The position numbers and the translations under genes are program-made. Below are positions 1 through 7,879 of a DNA stretch of 15,518 nt, piece after piece. The notes under the pieces are model-generated. The model searched no databases and was not told the origin of the DNA. It saw nothing but the letters and a program-made list of their open reading frames with translations. The DNA comes from an uncultured Bacteroidota bacterium (GTDB taxonomy: Bacteria > Bacteroidota > Bacteroidia > Chitinophagales > Chitinophagaceae): the NCBI GenBank assembly GCA_946479055.1, contig CAMLEX010000022.1, positions 1 through 15,518 of the forward strand, given 5' to 3'. Every line of letters starts with the position of its first letter. Position 1 is the first letter of the stretch.

Positions 1-117
1 CATGTCGGCTGCAAAACCGGAGGGACATTTTATTTTGCAAACATGAAGTCGATTTTTGAAAGTGGTATCGATTTGCGAAACAAAAATGAAAAGCTTCAAG
101 ATATGTTGAACTCTTGA
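1..117 (+). CDS. C-terminal end of an unidentified protein (5' end outside window)
   Basis: Frame 1 is open from the window edge to a TGA at 115-117 and gives 38 residues ending in KNEKLQDMLNS. The segment begins HVGCKTGGTFYFAN and finishes as a charged, probably helical tail. An in-frame ATG at 43 exists, but a start there would leave only 24 residues, so the reading is better taken as the tail of a longer gene. I do not recognise the family. The next gene starts 129 bp downstream on the same strand; this spacer is AT-rich and shows no clear terminator or promoter. Confidence 0.45.
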   Translation, partial: HVGCKTGGTFYFANMKSIFESGIDLRNKNEKLQDMLNS

Positions 118-246
118 GATGGCGTTTAACACAACCTGATCCCGCTCCGCAGGAATTTTTCTTTTACGTACATTCTTACGTTTATTGAATACAACAAAAG
201 TGAAGATGTGTTAAAAACAAAACCAATAAAAAAATAATGTTGCGTT

Positions 247-771
247 ATGAACTTCAGCCTGGCCAGATCAGTTGAAATATTGGAACGTACTCCGCTAGTA
301 CTTCAAACCCTGCTTAAAGATTTACATGAAGACTGGACCATGAATAATGAAGGACCGGAAACGTTTTGTCCTTACGATGTAATTGGCCATTTGATCCATG
401 GAGAAAAAACAGATTGGCGGAATAGAACAATGATGATACTGGAACATGGCGTATCAAAAACCTTTGTGCCTTATGACAGGTTTGCCCAATTTGAAGAAAG
501 CCAGGGTAAATCACTGGAACAATTGCTGAAAGAATTTGAAGAATTGAGAAAAGATAATTTGAATTGGTTGAGGTCATTGAACCTTTCCGAAACTGATTTT
601 GATAAAAAAGGAATTCATCTTTCATTGGGCCAGGTAACGCTGAGACAACTACTGAGCACCTGGGTAGTTCACGATCTGACACATATAGCCCAGGCCTCAA
701 GAGTAATGGCAAAACAATATAAAAAAGAAATGGGCCCGTGGGTCGAATATTTCAGGATCATGAATTTTTGA
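247..771 (+). CDS. DinB-family putative metal-dependent protein
   Basis: This 174-residue protein has the four-helix-bundle pattern of the DinB/YfiT superfamily. The family's usual metal ligands are three histidines. Here the candidates are H48 (in GHLIHGEK, with H51 nearby) and the pair H142/H146 in VVHDLTHIAQ. The length matches the family, and there is no signal peptide or membrane segment, so it should be cytoplasmic. Members include thiol-dependent S-transferases and damage-inducible proteins of unknown function; the substrate cannot be read from the sequence. The ATG at 247 follows an A-rich leader without a Shine-Dalgarno sequence, as is usual in Bacteroidota. It stands alone and converges on the DUF1579 genes across a hairpin at 805-835. 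The family call is firm; the biochemical role is unknown. Confidence 0.85.
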   Translation: MNFSLARSVEILERTPLVLQTLLKDLHEDWTMNNEGPETFCPYDVIGHLIHGEKTDWRNRTMMILEHGVSKTFVPYDRFAQFEESQGKSLEQLLKEFEELRKDNLNWLRSLNLSETDFDKKGIHLSLGQVTLRQLLSTWVVHDLTHIAQASRVMAKQYKKEMGPWVEYFRIMNF

Positions 772-804
772 TTTCATATAGAAAGAAAATGATAAGATCA
801 AAAT

Positions 805-835
805 AAAAATTCCCGATTAAGAACCAGGAATTTTT
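805..835. terminator. Bidirectional terminator-like hairpin between convergent genes
   Basis: A 9-bp perfect inverted repeat, AAAAATTCC (805-813) and GGAATTTTT (827-835), has a 13-nt loop. It lies between the ends of the DinB gene (771) and the DUF1579 lipoprotein gene (850). Because the arms are A- and T-rich, the stem supplies its own T-run in both directions. The pairing is weak in GC, so its efficiency is uncertain. Confidence 0.5.
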
Positions 836-849
836 ATAAGAAAATTTTT

Positions 850-1506
850 TTATTTCTTCGTCAACTTAATCGTCATTGTTTTAAACTCCTTTCCTGTTTT
901 AGGATCGGGGCCATACATTTCCATTATTTGGGTATTATCATCCACAATTTTAAAGGTTTCTCTCATGTTGCATTCTCTTCCTGTTGTTGGATCCATCATT
1001 TTACCGCTCAGCGTCATTGTTTTGCTTGCTTCATCCCATGGGCCTTCCATTTTCATGATCCCGGTTCCCATATTGTCGATCCATGTGCTGATAAAAACTT
1101 TCTTAGCATTATCATAGGCTGTTGTGCTCATGCCTGTAAAAGGCTGACCCATGAAACTTCCTTTAAATTCGGATAATTGGTAACGTCCATCCATTACCAT
1201 TTTATTCGTCATAGTGGAGGTGCTGGTGGTCGGTGGCGCATCCGGAGACATCCACATAGTTACTTCACCTGCCCAGGTTCCGTTGAATTTAGCCAACATT
1301 TTATGAGGTTCCCCGGGTGTAGCATATTCCATCCAGGCTTTCATGGCTGTAGCTGAATCAACCGGAACCCATGCTTCTTCTTTGTTTGTAGTAGCAGAGT
1401 CAGAAGCAGCAGTACTTTCAGTTGCTGATTCGTTAGCTGTCTTTTCATTGTTGCAGGCAAACAGCAATATTGCTGCTGTACACATGCTTAAGATTAGGCG
1501 CTTCAT
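850..1506 (-). CDS. DUF1579 family lipoprotein
   Basis: This 218-residue protein has a lipoprotein signal: a basic start (MKR), a hydrophobic stretch, and lipobox L15-F16-A17-C18. Cys18 would be lipidated and the protein held on an envelope membrane. Residues 20-45 form an S/T/A-rich linker. The rest is a DUF1579 domain with its typical blocks: TPGEPHKML, GTWAGEVTMWM, GRYQLSEFKGSF, YDNAKKVFISTWIDNMGTG and RETFKIVDDNTQIMEMY. Its function is unknown; the predicted fold is a beta-rich barrel. It starts 26 bp after the stop of a paralogue at 1533-2108, so the two are probably cotranscribed with this gene second. They differ mainly at the N-terminus, since the upstream copy has an ordinary signal peptide. 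The residues after Cys18 (NNEK) do not form an obvious surface-export signal. Confidence 0.85.
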   Translation of the reverse strand: MKRLILSMCTAAILLFACNNEKTANESATESTAASDSATTNKEEAWVPVDSATAMKAWMEYATPGEPHKMLAKFNGTWAGEVTMWMSPDAPPTTSTSTMTNKMVMDGRYQLSEFKGSFMGQPFTGMSTTAYDNAKKVFISTWIDNMGTGIMKMEGPWDEASKTMTLSGKMMDPTTGRECNMRETFKIVDDNTQIMEMYGPDPKTGKEFKTMTIKLTKK

Positions 1507-1532
1507 AAAAAACGTTTTTTAAAAAGAAGGAT

Positions 1533-2108
1533 TTATTTTTTTCTTGTAAATGTGATCTCCATTGATTTAAATTCTTTACCGCCTGCAGGTGTCATGAACA
1601 TTTCCATCTTATGAGTATTGTCGTCAATAATCTGGAATGTTTCTCTTACCTGCATTTCTTTTCCTGTCGCAGGGTCTGTTTGTGTCCCTTTTGCATTCAT
1701 TGTTTTTGTTTTGTCATCCCAGCTCCCTTCCATTACCACAATGCCTGTTCCCAGGTTATCAATCCATGTACTGATAAATGTTTTTTTTGCATTGTCATAG
1801 CCTAAAGTGCTGATACCCTCAAAAGGCATACCATTAAATGATCCTGTATGCGTGGATGACTGATACCGCCCTCCAAGTATCATCTTATTTGTGTAGGAAG
1901 CTTTATTTTTTTGGGCCGGTGCACCCGGAGCCATCCACATGGTAATATCTTCATTCCAATCTCCATCCCATTCTGACAACATTTTATGTACATCACCGGG
2001 AGTCATGTAGTCCATCCATGCCTTCATTTCAGCTTCTGATTGAGCAGTAACGGTAGAATAAATTGCAGCGACAAATACTGCGAAGATTATTAAGGTTAAG
2101 CGTTTCAT
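1533..2108 (-). CDS. DUF1579 family secreted or periplasmic protein
   Basis: This 191-residue paralogue of the downstream lipoprotein has a signal peptide at residues 1-22 (MKRLTL, hydrophobic core, TVTA before Q23) and no lipobox. It is therefore predicted to be released to the periplasm or outside by signal peptidase I. The DUF1579 domain starts almost at once (MKAWMDYMTPGDVHKML). It keeps the same blocks as its neighbour: TMWMAPGAP, GRYQSSTHTGSF, YDNAKKTFISTWIDNLGTG and RETFQIIDDNTHKMEMF. It lacks the low-complexity linker of the lipoprotein. It is the first gene of the probable two-gene unit. Upstream, 130 bp separate it from the kinase end; a weak CCTG/CAGG hairpin with a T-rich flank lies there (about 2140-2160), too weak to call. 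Its function is unknown. Confidence 0.85.
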   Translation of the reverse strand: MKRLTLIIFAVFVAAIYSTVTAQSEAEMKAWMDYMTPGDVHKMLSEWDGDWNEDITMWMAPGAPAQKNKASYTNKMILGGRYQSSTHTGSFNGMPFEGISTLGYDNAKKTFISTWIDNLGTGIVVMEGSWDDKTKTMNAKGTQTDPATGKEMQVRETFQIIDDNTHKMEMFMTPAGGKEFKSMEITFTRKK

Positions 2109-2238
2109 AATAGCAAGTTTTATTTTAAGGTATGAAAAATAAAAAGAACCTGCAACAGGAACGTGAATGGGAGACGAAGCTGGAAATTAACAAGACGAAG
2201 ACTCAGTGAGGCCTACTTCATAGATCTATCACAATACT

Positions 2239-4494
2239 TCAGACAGGAATTTCAATACGCAGGGTGCAGCCTTTTCCATCAGAGGTAATGAATTGTATTG
2301 TTCCCTCGTAATATTCTACCCTATTAAACATATTATAAAATCCCGGGCCTTTTGAGGTTGAAGGATCAAACCCTTGCCCGTTATCCTGTATTTCAAGAGA
2401 TATATGATGTTCATTTACAAAAAGAGAAATGGTTGCTTCTGAAGCATGGGCATGCCTCAGTATATTATTAAACTGTTCCTGGATAATACGGAGGATTGCC
2501 AGTTGTTTTTCCGGATCTATTTCTTTCTTAATCGCTGCTATATTTTTGTAATACTTTATTTTCAGTTTGCCCGTTGAATTAATACTTTGAACAAAATCTT
2601 CGATCGTTGCTTCAAGACTTATATCACGCAGCGACCCCGGCGTAAGATTATGGCTTATCTTTCGGATCTCATTGATAGCGTCCTGCAAGTAAGCCAGGCC
2701 ACGCTGGGTAAAATCTTTGCTCAGTTCAGGTTTTTCTGCAGCAACTTCCAGAATCAATTTAGAAGATGAAAGTATCTGATTCACATTGTCATGAAGCTCA
2801 TAGGCTAATTCTATTCTTTCTTTTTCCTGGGCATTGATGATAGCTTGTATAATCTCTCTTTTTTTCCTTGCTTCCTCCTCGGCCAGTTGTTCTTCCAGCT
2901 GCACCTTTTTAGTTATATCCAAAGCCACACCACCTAATAACCGAACTCCTTTTTCAGGTTCAAGAGGAAATTTACAGATATGATATATTTGTTTTTCTCC
3001 ATCGGGGCCAACGCCGTTCTCCCTTAGTTCGATAGCTTTGTTCGTGTTAAATACTTTCCGGTTATTTTCTACAAACTGGTCACAGATATCTTTGGGAAAA
3101 ACCTCGTATACGGATTTTCCAACAGCTTCATCGGTTAGCCTGAAAGCTTTTTTATACGACTCATTAAGATATCGGAATATTGCATGCTCATCAATGACCC
3201 ATGTCATCGTCGGAGTATTGGCCATAAAAGAGGTGAAACGATTGTCTGATTGTTTAAGCTTTTCTTCCGCGATTTTTCTTTCAGTGATATTTGTATGCGT
3301 GCCGGTCAACTTCAAAGGCTTTCCATCAGGAGTCCGCTCAAGCAGCATTCCCCGGTCAAGTATCCAAATATATTCGCCGGATTTACTCCGCAACCTGTAC
3401 TCTATTGAATGATTAACTATACTATGATCTTCATATAGCATATCTACGTTTGCTATTTTATAAAAATCATCCGGGTGTATTCTTGATTGCCATTCATCGA
3501 CACTATTCGGAAACTCCTCTTCAGAATACCCAAGCATTTTTTTATACAATGGAGAATAATAAATTTCTTTGGTTTGAAAATTATATTCCCATATGCCGTC
3601 GCCGGCTCCATCCAGGGCAAACTTCCACCTTTGTTCACTTTTGAGCAATGCGGCTTCATTTTCCTTAAGGCTGGTGATATTATATGCTGTAATACAAATT
3701 TGATTGACCTTATGATCATTATTTCGTACCGGTGTATAGCTGGCCTGTAGCCATATACCACTACCGGTTTCTTTAGGATAAAAAACTTCATACTCTACCC
3801 TCTCTCCTTTTAAAACACGATCAAGAATTTTTTTTACCGGCTCTCTTCGTGCTTGCGGCAATATATCAGGGAAATAAGTTCCTTCCTTAAGTACTAATCC
3901 ATCATAGGCAAGCCTCACTATTTTTTTCGCTTTTTCGTTTGCCAGTATTATACGATAAAAAGTATCCAAAAGAAAAGTCGCACCTATACTGTTATTTAAA
4001 ATTGATCGCAGTTTTTGTTCTAAAAGAAGTATTTCATTTTCGGCCAGCTGATCATCTAACAATAATTGATTTTTCTCATTTATCAGATCTCTTGTAGGAT
4101 CATTGTCTTTGCAGATAATAACAAGCCCGGTTATTTTTTCCTCATCGCGGCCAGCAACTAAAAAAGTACAATCAATAAGTTTCCTTTGATTTGTAAGTAA
4201 TTGCTCTTCCCACTTTTCTTTGTCAGCAAGTTGCTGGAAAATTTTTTCAAAAAAAATGTTATTGTAATTATGAAACACCAGGTCTGATAGATGTTTATCG
4301 ATGGCTTCTGCTTCTGTAAACCCAAATAGCTGGCTGGCTGTTTTATTCCAATACTCAATTATTAATCGCTTATCTGTAATGATCACCGCATCAGAAATAC
4401 TGTCAGATAAAGCATGAAGAAATGAATGGCTTGATTCAACTTTTTTTGCAGAAAGGTCTTCAATCAATGGGTACTTTTCAATATCGGTTTTCAT
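2239..4494 (-). CDS. Soluble multi-PAS sensor histidine kinase (HisKA_3 / NarX-like type)
   Basis: This 751-residue kinase has four PAS-like sensor regions: about 25-140 (SDAVIITDKRLIIEYWN), 160-275, 285-410 (FALDGAGDGIWEYNF, with a PAC segment EYRLRSKSGEYIW) and 415-530. A short coiled coil follows (532-560), then a HisKA_3 dimerisation domain with phospho-acceptor H568 in ELHDNVNQ. The ATPase domain has an N box around N676-N677, a G1 box DNGQG (704-708) and a glycine-rich GPGFYNMFNRV (716-726). No transmembrane segment, receiver domain or signal peptide is present, so it should sense something in the cytoplasm. Kinases of this type normally pair with NarL/LuxR-type regulators, but none is in the window, so the partner lies elsewhere. 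It starts 29 bp after the polA stop, which suggests shared transcription. The ligand is unknown; the kinase call is firm. Confidence 0.93.
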   Translation of the reverse strand: MKTDIEKYPLIEDLSAKKVESSHSFLHALSDSISDAVIITDKRLIIEYWNKTASQLFGFTEAEAIDKHLSDLVFHNYNNIFFEKIFQQLADKEKWEEQLLTNQRKLIDCTFLVAGRDEEKITGLVIICKDNDPTRDLINEKNQLLLDDQLAENEILLLEQKLRSILNNSIGATFLLDTFYRIILANEKAKKIVRLAYDGLVLKEGTYFPDILPQARREPVKKILDRVLKGERVEYEVFYPKETGSGIWLQASYTPVRNNDHKVNQICITAYNITSLKENEAALLKSEQRWKFALDGAGDGIWEYNFQTKEIYYSPLYKKMLGYSEEEFPNSVDEWQSRIHPDDFYKIANVDMLYEDHSIVNHSIEYRLRSKSGEYIWILDRGMLLERTPDGKPLKLTGTHTNITERKIAEEKLKQSDNRFTSFMANTPTMTWVIDEHAIFRYLNESYKKAFRLTDEAVGKSVYEVFPKDICDQFVENNRKVFNTNKAIELRENGVGPDGEKQIYHICKFPLEPEKGVRLLGGVALDITKKVQLEEQLAEEEARKKREIIQAIINAQEKERIELAYELHDNVNQILSSSKLILEVAAEKPELSKDFTQRGLAYLQDAINEIRKISHNLTPGSLRDISLEATIEDFVQSINSTGKLKIKYYKNIAAIKKEIDPEKQLAILRIIQEQFNNILRHAHASEATISLFVNEHHISLEIQDNGQGFDPSTSKGPGFYNMFNRVEYYEGTIQFITSDGKGCTLRIEIPV

Positions 4495-4523
4495 AAAACA
4501 GAATTTTTATACCAGCCACCTGT

Positions 4524-7379
4524 TTAATGTGCTTCCAGCCAGTTCTCGCCTTCGCCGCACTCGGCAATCACAGGAACATCATTGGGCAATAGCATTGCCT
4601 GCTGCATGTTTTCCAAAATAAGTGGTTTTAATTCTTTCACTTCTGATTTTACCGCATCAAAAACCAATTCATCATGTACCTGCATTATCATTTTACTTTG
4701 CATTTTTTCTTTTACCATAGCATCATACACTTTGCGCATGGCCAGCTTTATCATATCAGCAGCAGTACCTTGTATGGGCGAATTAATGGCATTACGTTCT
4801 GCGAATCCTCTAACGGTAAAATTAGAGGAGTTAATATCTCTTAACCATCTTTTTCTGCCCATCAATGTTTGTACATAAGTGTTTTCCCTTGCAAAATTTA
4901 TAGTATCGTCCATATATTGCTGTATGCCCGGGAACTGTTTTTTATAATTATCAATAATCTCTTTCGCCTCTGTCCGTGAAATGCCCAGGTTATCTGCAAG
5001 ACCAAACGCACCTTGACCATATATGATGCCAAAGTTTACACTTTTGGCTTTATAACGCATTTCTTTGGTTACTACTGACTCGGCAATAGCATAAACTTTT
5101 GCCGCTGTTGCCGTATGAATATCCGTTCCATTTTTAAAAGCCTCACACATATTTTTATCACCACTGATCGCGGCAACAATTCGTAATTCTATTTGCGAAT
5201 AATCTGCTGACAATAAAATATGATTACCATCTCTTGGAATAAAAGCTTTACGTATCTCTTTTCCCCTGTCTGTTCTTACAGGTATGTTTTGAAGATTAGG
5301 ATTATTGCTTGCTAGTCTTCCGGTAACAGCTACCGCTTGCCCATAAGTGGTATGTACACGACCGGTTTTTCGGTTGATCAGCTGAGGTAATGAATCAACG
5401 TAAGTTGATTTTAATTTGGTCAGTTCACGAAAGGCTAAAATATCATCAACGATAGGATTCCCTTTGACAGCAAGTTTAAGTAATACATCCTCGCCGGTTT
5501 GGTATTGGCCGGTCTTTGTTTTTTTCGCCGATGGATCCAGTTTCAATTTGTCAAATAACACTTCTCCTAATTGTTTTGGTGAAGCGAGATTAAAGCGGAC
5601 ACCAGCCTGTTTGTATACATTTTCTTCTGCGGTTTTAGCTTCTTTTTCCAATTGTTTTGAATAATCATTGAGGAAGCCGGTATCAATTTTTACGCCTTCA
5701 TATTCCATATTAGTTAATACTTCTACCAACGGCGATTCTACTTCATTAAAAACTTTTTCAACATCTTTTTCTTTTAATAGTGGAGTAAAAACATTTTTAA
5801 GCTGTAATGTAATGTCCGCATCTTCCGCAGCATAATCTTTTATCTTTTCCAATTCAACATCTCTCATCGTTCCTTGGGTCTTTCCTTTCTTACCAATCAG
5901 CTCTTCAATATGTACAGGTTCATACCCCAGGTACTTTGTACTCAACAAATCCATCCCACGTTTACCTTCCGGTTCAATTACATAGTGCGCCAGCATTGTA
6001 TCAAATAATTTGCCTGCAATAGTTACATCATACCATTTTAATACCAGCAGATCATATTTGATATTTTGCCCGATCCAAATTTTGTTTTGATCCGCAAACA
6101 ATGAATTAAAATGGGAGAGAATAGCTTTTGTTCTTTCCTGGTCAGCCGGGCAAGGAACATAATATGCTTCTCCGGGTATAACAGAAAAACTTAACCCAAC
6201 AAGTTCAGCATCATTGGCATCTATGTCAGTGGTTTCTGTATCAAAACAAATTTCATTATACTGCTTTAGCTCAGTTATTAAATTTTTTATCGCCTCATCA
6301 CCTTCTATAGCTTCATATCTATGTGGAGTATTGTTGATATTTTTATCGGCCCCTTCCATGCCTCCTCCGTTGGATGAAGTTTCAGAAGAATCTGGAGATT
6401 CGGAGTCGGACTTTTGATTTCTGGTTTCCGGCAGCTTTGTGCTTTCTACGATGTTTCCAAACAAATCTGTTTGTACTCCTTCAGGAGCTGTTTTAAATGC
6501 TGTAAACTCTTCTCCCAGGATTCTTTTTCCAATGGTTTTAAATTCAAGTTCTGTAAAAACATTTTTCAGTTTTTCTTTATTCCAGTCTTTTAATTTGAAA
6601 TCTTCTTCATGAAATTCAACCGGAACAGTGGTAATGATCGTGGCTAATTTTTTTGAAATAAGGGCATCTTCTTTTCCTTTTCTTATTTTTTCTCCCAACG
6701 CACCTTTTATAGTGTCTGCATTAGTTAATACATTTTCAAGTGTGCCATATTCAGCTAAAAGCTTTGCGGCTGTTTTTTCTCCAACACCGGCAATACCAGG
6801 AATGTTATCCACCGCATCGCCCATTAATCCCAGGATATCTACTACCTGCATTACTTCTTTAATATTCCATTTTGCGCAAACTTCTTCAGGCCCTAATATT
6901 TCTACATCTCCTCCCTGGTAGCCGGGTTTATAAATTTTTATTTTATCTGAGACTAATTGCCCATAATCTTTGTCTGGTGTTACCATGTATACTTCATATC
7001 CTGCCAGGGCGGCTTGCTTGCTCAATGTACCAATTACATCATCGGCTTCATATCCGTCAAGCTCCATAATGGGGACATTGAATCCTTTGATAATTTCCCT
7101 GATATCAGGTACGGCTGCTGAGATATCTTCAGGCGTCTCCTGCCGGTTCGCTTTATAGTCGACAAAATCGGTATGTCGTTCTGTTGGCGCTGCCGTATCA
7201 AAACAAACTGCCAGATGCGATGGCTTTTGCTTGGTGATCAACTCGATAAGGGTATTAGTAAAGCCAAACTGGGCGTTGGTGTTTTTGCCTTTCGAAGTAA
7301 GGCGTGGACTGCGTATCAACGCATAATAAGCCCGGAAAATCAATGCATACGCATCTAATAAAAAAACTTTTTTTGCCAT
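4524..7379 (-). CDS. polA: DNA polymerase I
   Basis: This 951-residue enzyme fills gaps after excision repair and removes RNA primers. Three domains are visible. A 5'-3' nuclease spans about 1-290, with acidic clusters such as DGYEADD (108-114). A proofreading exonuclease spans about 370-560, with D380/E382 in DTET, D443 in NIKYD and the YAAED motif 516-520. The polymerase spans about 590-951, with motif A D726 (SADYSQIE), motif B R775/K779/F783 and motif C D903 (VHDELVF). The proofreading site is intact, unlike in Taq-type enzymes. F783 sits where E. coli has F762. It is slightly longer than E. coli Pol I (928) because of a polar linker at about 295-355, rich in S, E, N and G, which contains QTDLF at 303-307. 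The ATG at 7379 gives the standard N-terminus KVFLLDAYALIFRAYYA. A histidine kinase gene follows after 29 bp. Confidence 0.98.
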   Translation of the reverse strand: MAKKVFLLDAYALIFRAYYALIRSPRLTSKGKNTNAQFGFTNTLIELITKQKPSHLAVCFDTAAPTERHTDFVDYKANRQETPEDISAAVPDIREIIKGFNVPIMELDGYEADDVIGTLSKQAALAGYEVYMVTPDKDYGQLVSDKIKIYKPGYQGGDVEILGPEEVCAKWNIKEVMQVVDILGLMGDAVDNIPGIAGVGEKTAAKLLAEYGTLENVLTNADTIKGALGEKIRKGKEDALISKKLATIITTVPVEFHEEDFKLKDWNKEKLKNVFTELEFKTIGKRILGEEFTAFKTAPEGVQTDLFGNIVESTKLPETRNQKSDSESPDSSETSSNGGGMEGADKNINNTPHRYEAIEGDEAIKNLITELKQYNEICFDTETTDIDANDAELVGLSFSVIPGEAYYVPCPADQERTKAILSHFNSLFADQNKIWIGQNIKYDLLVLKWYDVTIAGKLFDTMLAHYVIEPEGKRGMDLLSTKYLGYEPVHIEELIGKKGKTQGTMRDVELEKIKDYAAEDADITLQLKNVFTPLLKEKDVEKVFNEVESPLVEVLTNMEYEGVKIDTGFLNDYSKQLEKEAKTAEENVYKQAGVRFNLASPKQLGEVLFDKLKLDPSAKKTKTGQYQTGEDVLLKLAVKGNPIVDDILAFRELTKLKSTYVDSLPQLINRKTGRVHTTYGQAVAVTGRLASNNPNLQNIPVRTDRGKEIRKAFIPRDGNHILLSADYSQIELRIVAAISGDKNMCEAFKNGTDIHTATAAKVYAIAESVVTKEMRYKAKSVNFGIIYGQGAFGLADNLGISRTEAKEIIDNYKKQFPGIQQYMDDTINFARENTYVQTLMGRKRWLRDINSSNFTVRGFAERNAINSPIQGTAADMIKLAMRKVYDAMVKEKMQSKMIMQVHDELVFDAVKSEVKELKPLILENMQQAMLLPNDVPVIAECGEGENWLEAH

Positions 7380-7433
7380 GCTGCTAAGTTAGCCATTTCA
7401 GTTTGTGCAGCATGAGGGTATTGGCAACGCAAA

Positions 7434-7462
7434 TGCCCGTCATACTAAATGAATGACGGGCA
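7434..7462 (-). terminator. Perfect 10-bp hairpin, probable terminator of the small membrane protein gene
   Basis: TGCCCGTCAT (7434-7443) and ATGACGGGCA (7453-7462) form a perfect GC-rich stem with a 9-nt loop. It lies 70 nt past the stop of the 64-residue gene (7533) and about 55 nt before the polA start. On the minus strand only a short T-run (TTT) follows, so termination would be moderate. It could instead attenuate read-through into polA. The strand is chosen from context. Confidence 0.55.
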
Positions 7463-7532
7463 GTGGTTTCTAAAATAATTTTTGCTAATTTATTTATCGG
7501 CTAATTCAGAAAATAGTCTTTGCAAAAACAGA

Positions 7533-7727
7533 TCATTGTTTTTGTACAAGATATTTTTCAGGATTTTCTACCAGGACAGTACCGCTGAATGCTGCTGCAG
7601 TTGGTTGTACTGTTGTATCAGTATCGCCAGTACTTTGATTGTCCTTGTGAATAAAATTCAGGTAGAGTGCAAAAAAAAGAAGATTGAATGCTAAGAAGTT
7701 CGCAATTTTTCGGACACGTCTTTTCAT
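7533..7727 (-). CDS. Small single-pass membrane protein, unknown function
   Basis: This 64-residue reading starts at an ATG at 7727. A longer reading back to 7799 would need a TTG codon and adds nothing recognisable, so the ATG is preferred. The protein begins MKRRVRKIAN and continues with a hydrophobic helix at about 10-26 (FLAFNLLFFALYLNF). A polar T/D-rich stretch (DNQSTGDTDTTV) and a short tail ending in EKYLVQKQ follow. The positive N-terminus predicts an N-in anchor with the tail in the periplasm. It could also be an uncleaved signal sequence. It sits between uvrB and polA, 152 bp after the uvrB stop, with a promoter-like sequence before it and a strong hairpin after it, so it looks like its own transcription unit. 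I do not recognise a family. Confidence 0.55.
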   Translation of the reverse strand: MKRRVRKIANFLAFNLLFFALYLNFIHKDNQSTGDTDTTVQPTAAAFSGTVLVENPEKYLVQKQ

Positions 7728-7779
7728 AACGAAGTGGATTTTAATCGGTTTTTCTATTGGATTTATTCTGGTTTCGGCG

Positions 7780-7810
7780 CTAAGATAGATCGGGATCAAG
7801 AAATAGCCAA
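7780..7810 (-). promoter_or_regulatory. Possible Bacteroidota promoter for the small membrane protein gene
   Basis: On the minus strand TTG (7808-7810) is followed after 20 nt by TATCTTAG (7780-7787). This is a 7/8 match to the Bacteroidota -7 element TAnnTTTG at an acceptable spacing. Transcription would begin near 7773, leaving a leader of about 45 nt before the ATG at 7727. It is a pattern match only; such matches are common in AT-rich DNA. Confidence 0.3.
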
Positions 7811-7879
7811 CATGCAGTAAGTATAGTTTTCAAAATTGCGAAGAAGTCCCTCTGTCCTCCACGTATAATTACGAAAGGC

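Noticed and set aside
314..712. 132-codon minus-strand open frame opposite the DinB gene
   Set aside because: It lies wholly inside the DinB-family gene, which has conserved histidine motifs; the antisense product resembles nothing.
2140..2160. CCTG/CAGG mini-hairpin after the histidine kinase as a terminator
   Set aside because: Only four pairs with a 3-nt loop and flanking T-T mismatches; too weak to call although a T-rich flank follows on the minus strand.
3453..3791. 112-codon open frame on the same strand within the histidine kinase
   Set aside because: It is in another frame of an intact PAS-domain region; the kinase frame is uninterrupted and conserved in pattern.
7728..7799. N-terminal extension of the small membrane protein to 7799
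   Set aside because: It needs a TTG start and would cover the promoter-like element; the ATG at 7727 gives a normal basic N-terminus followed by a helix.
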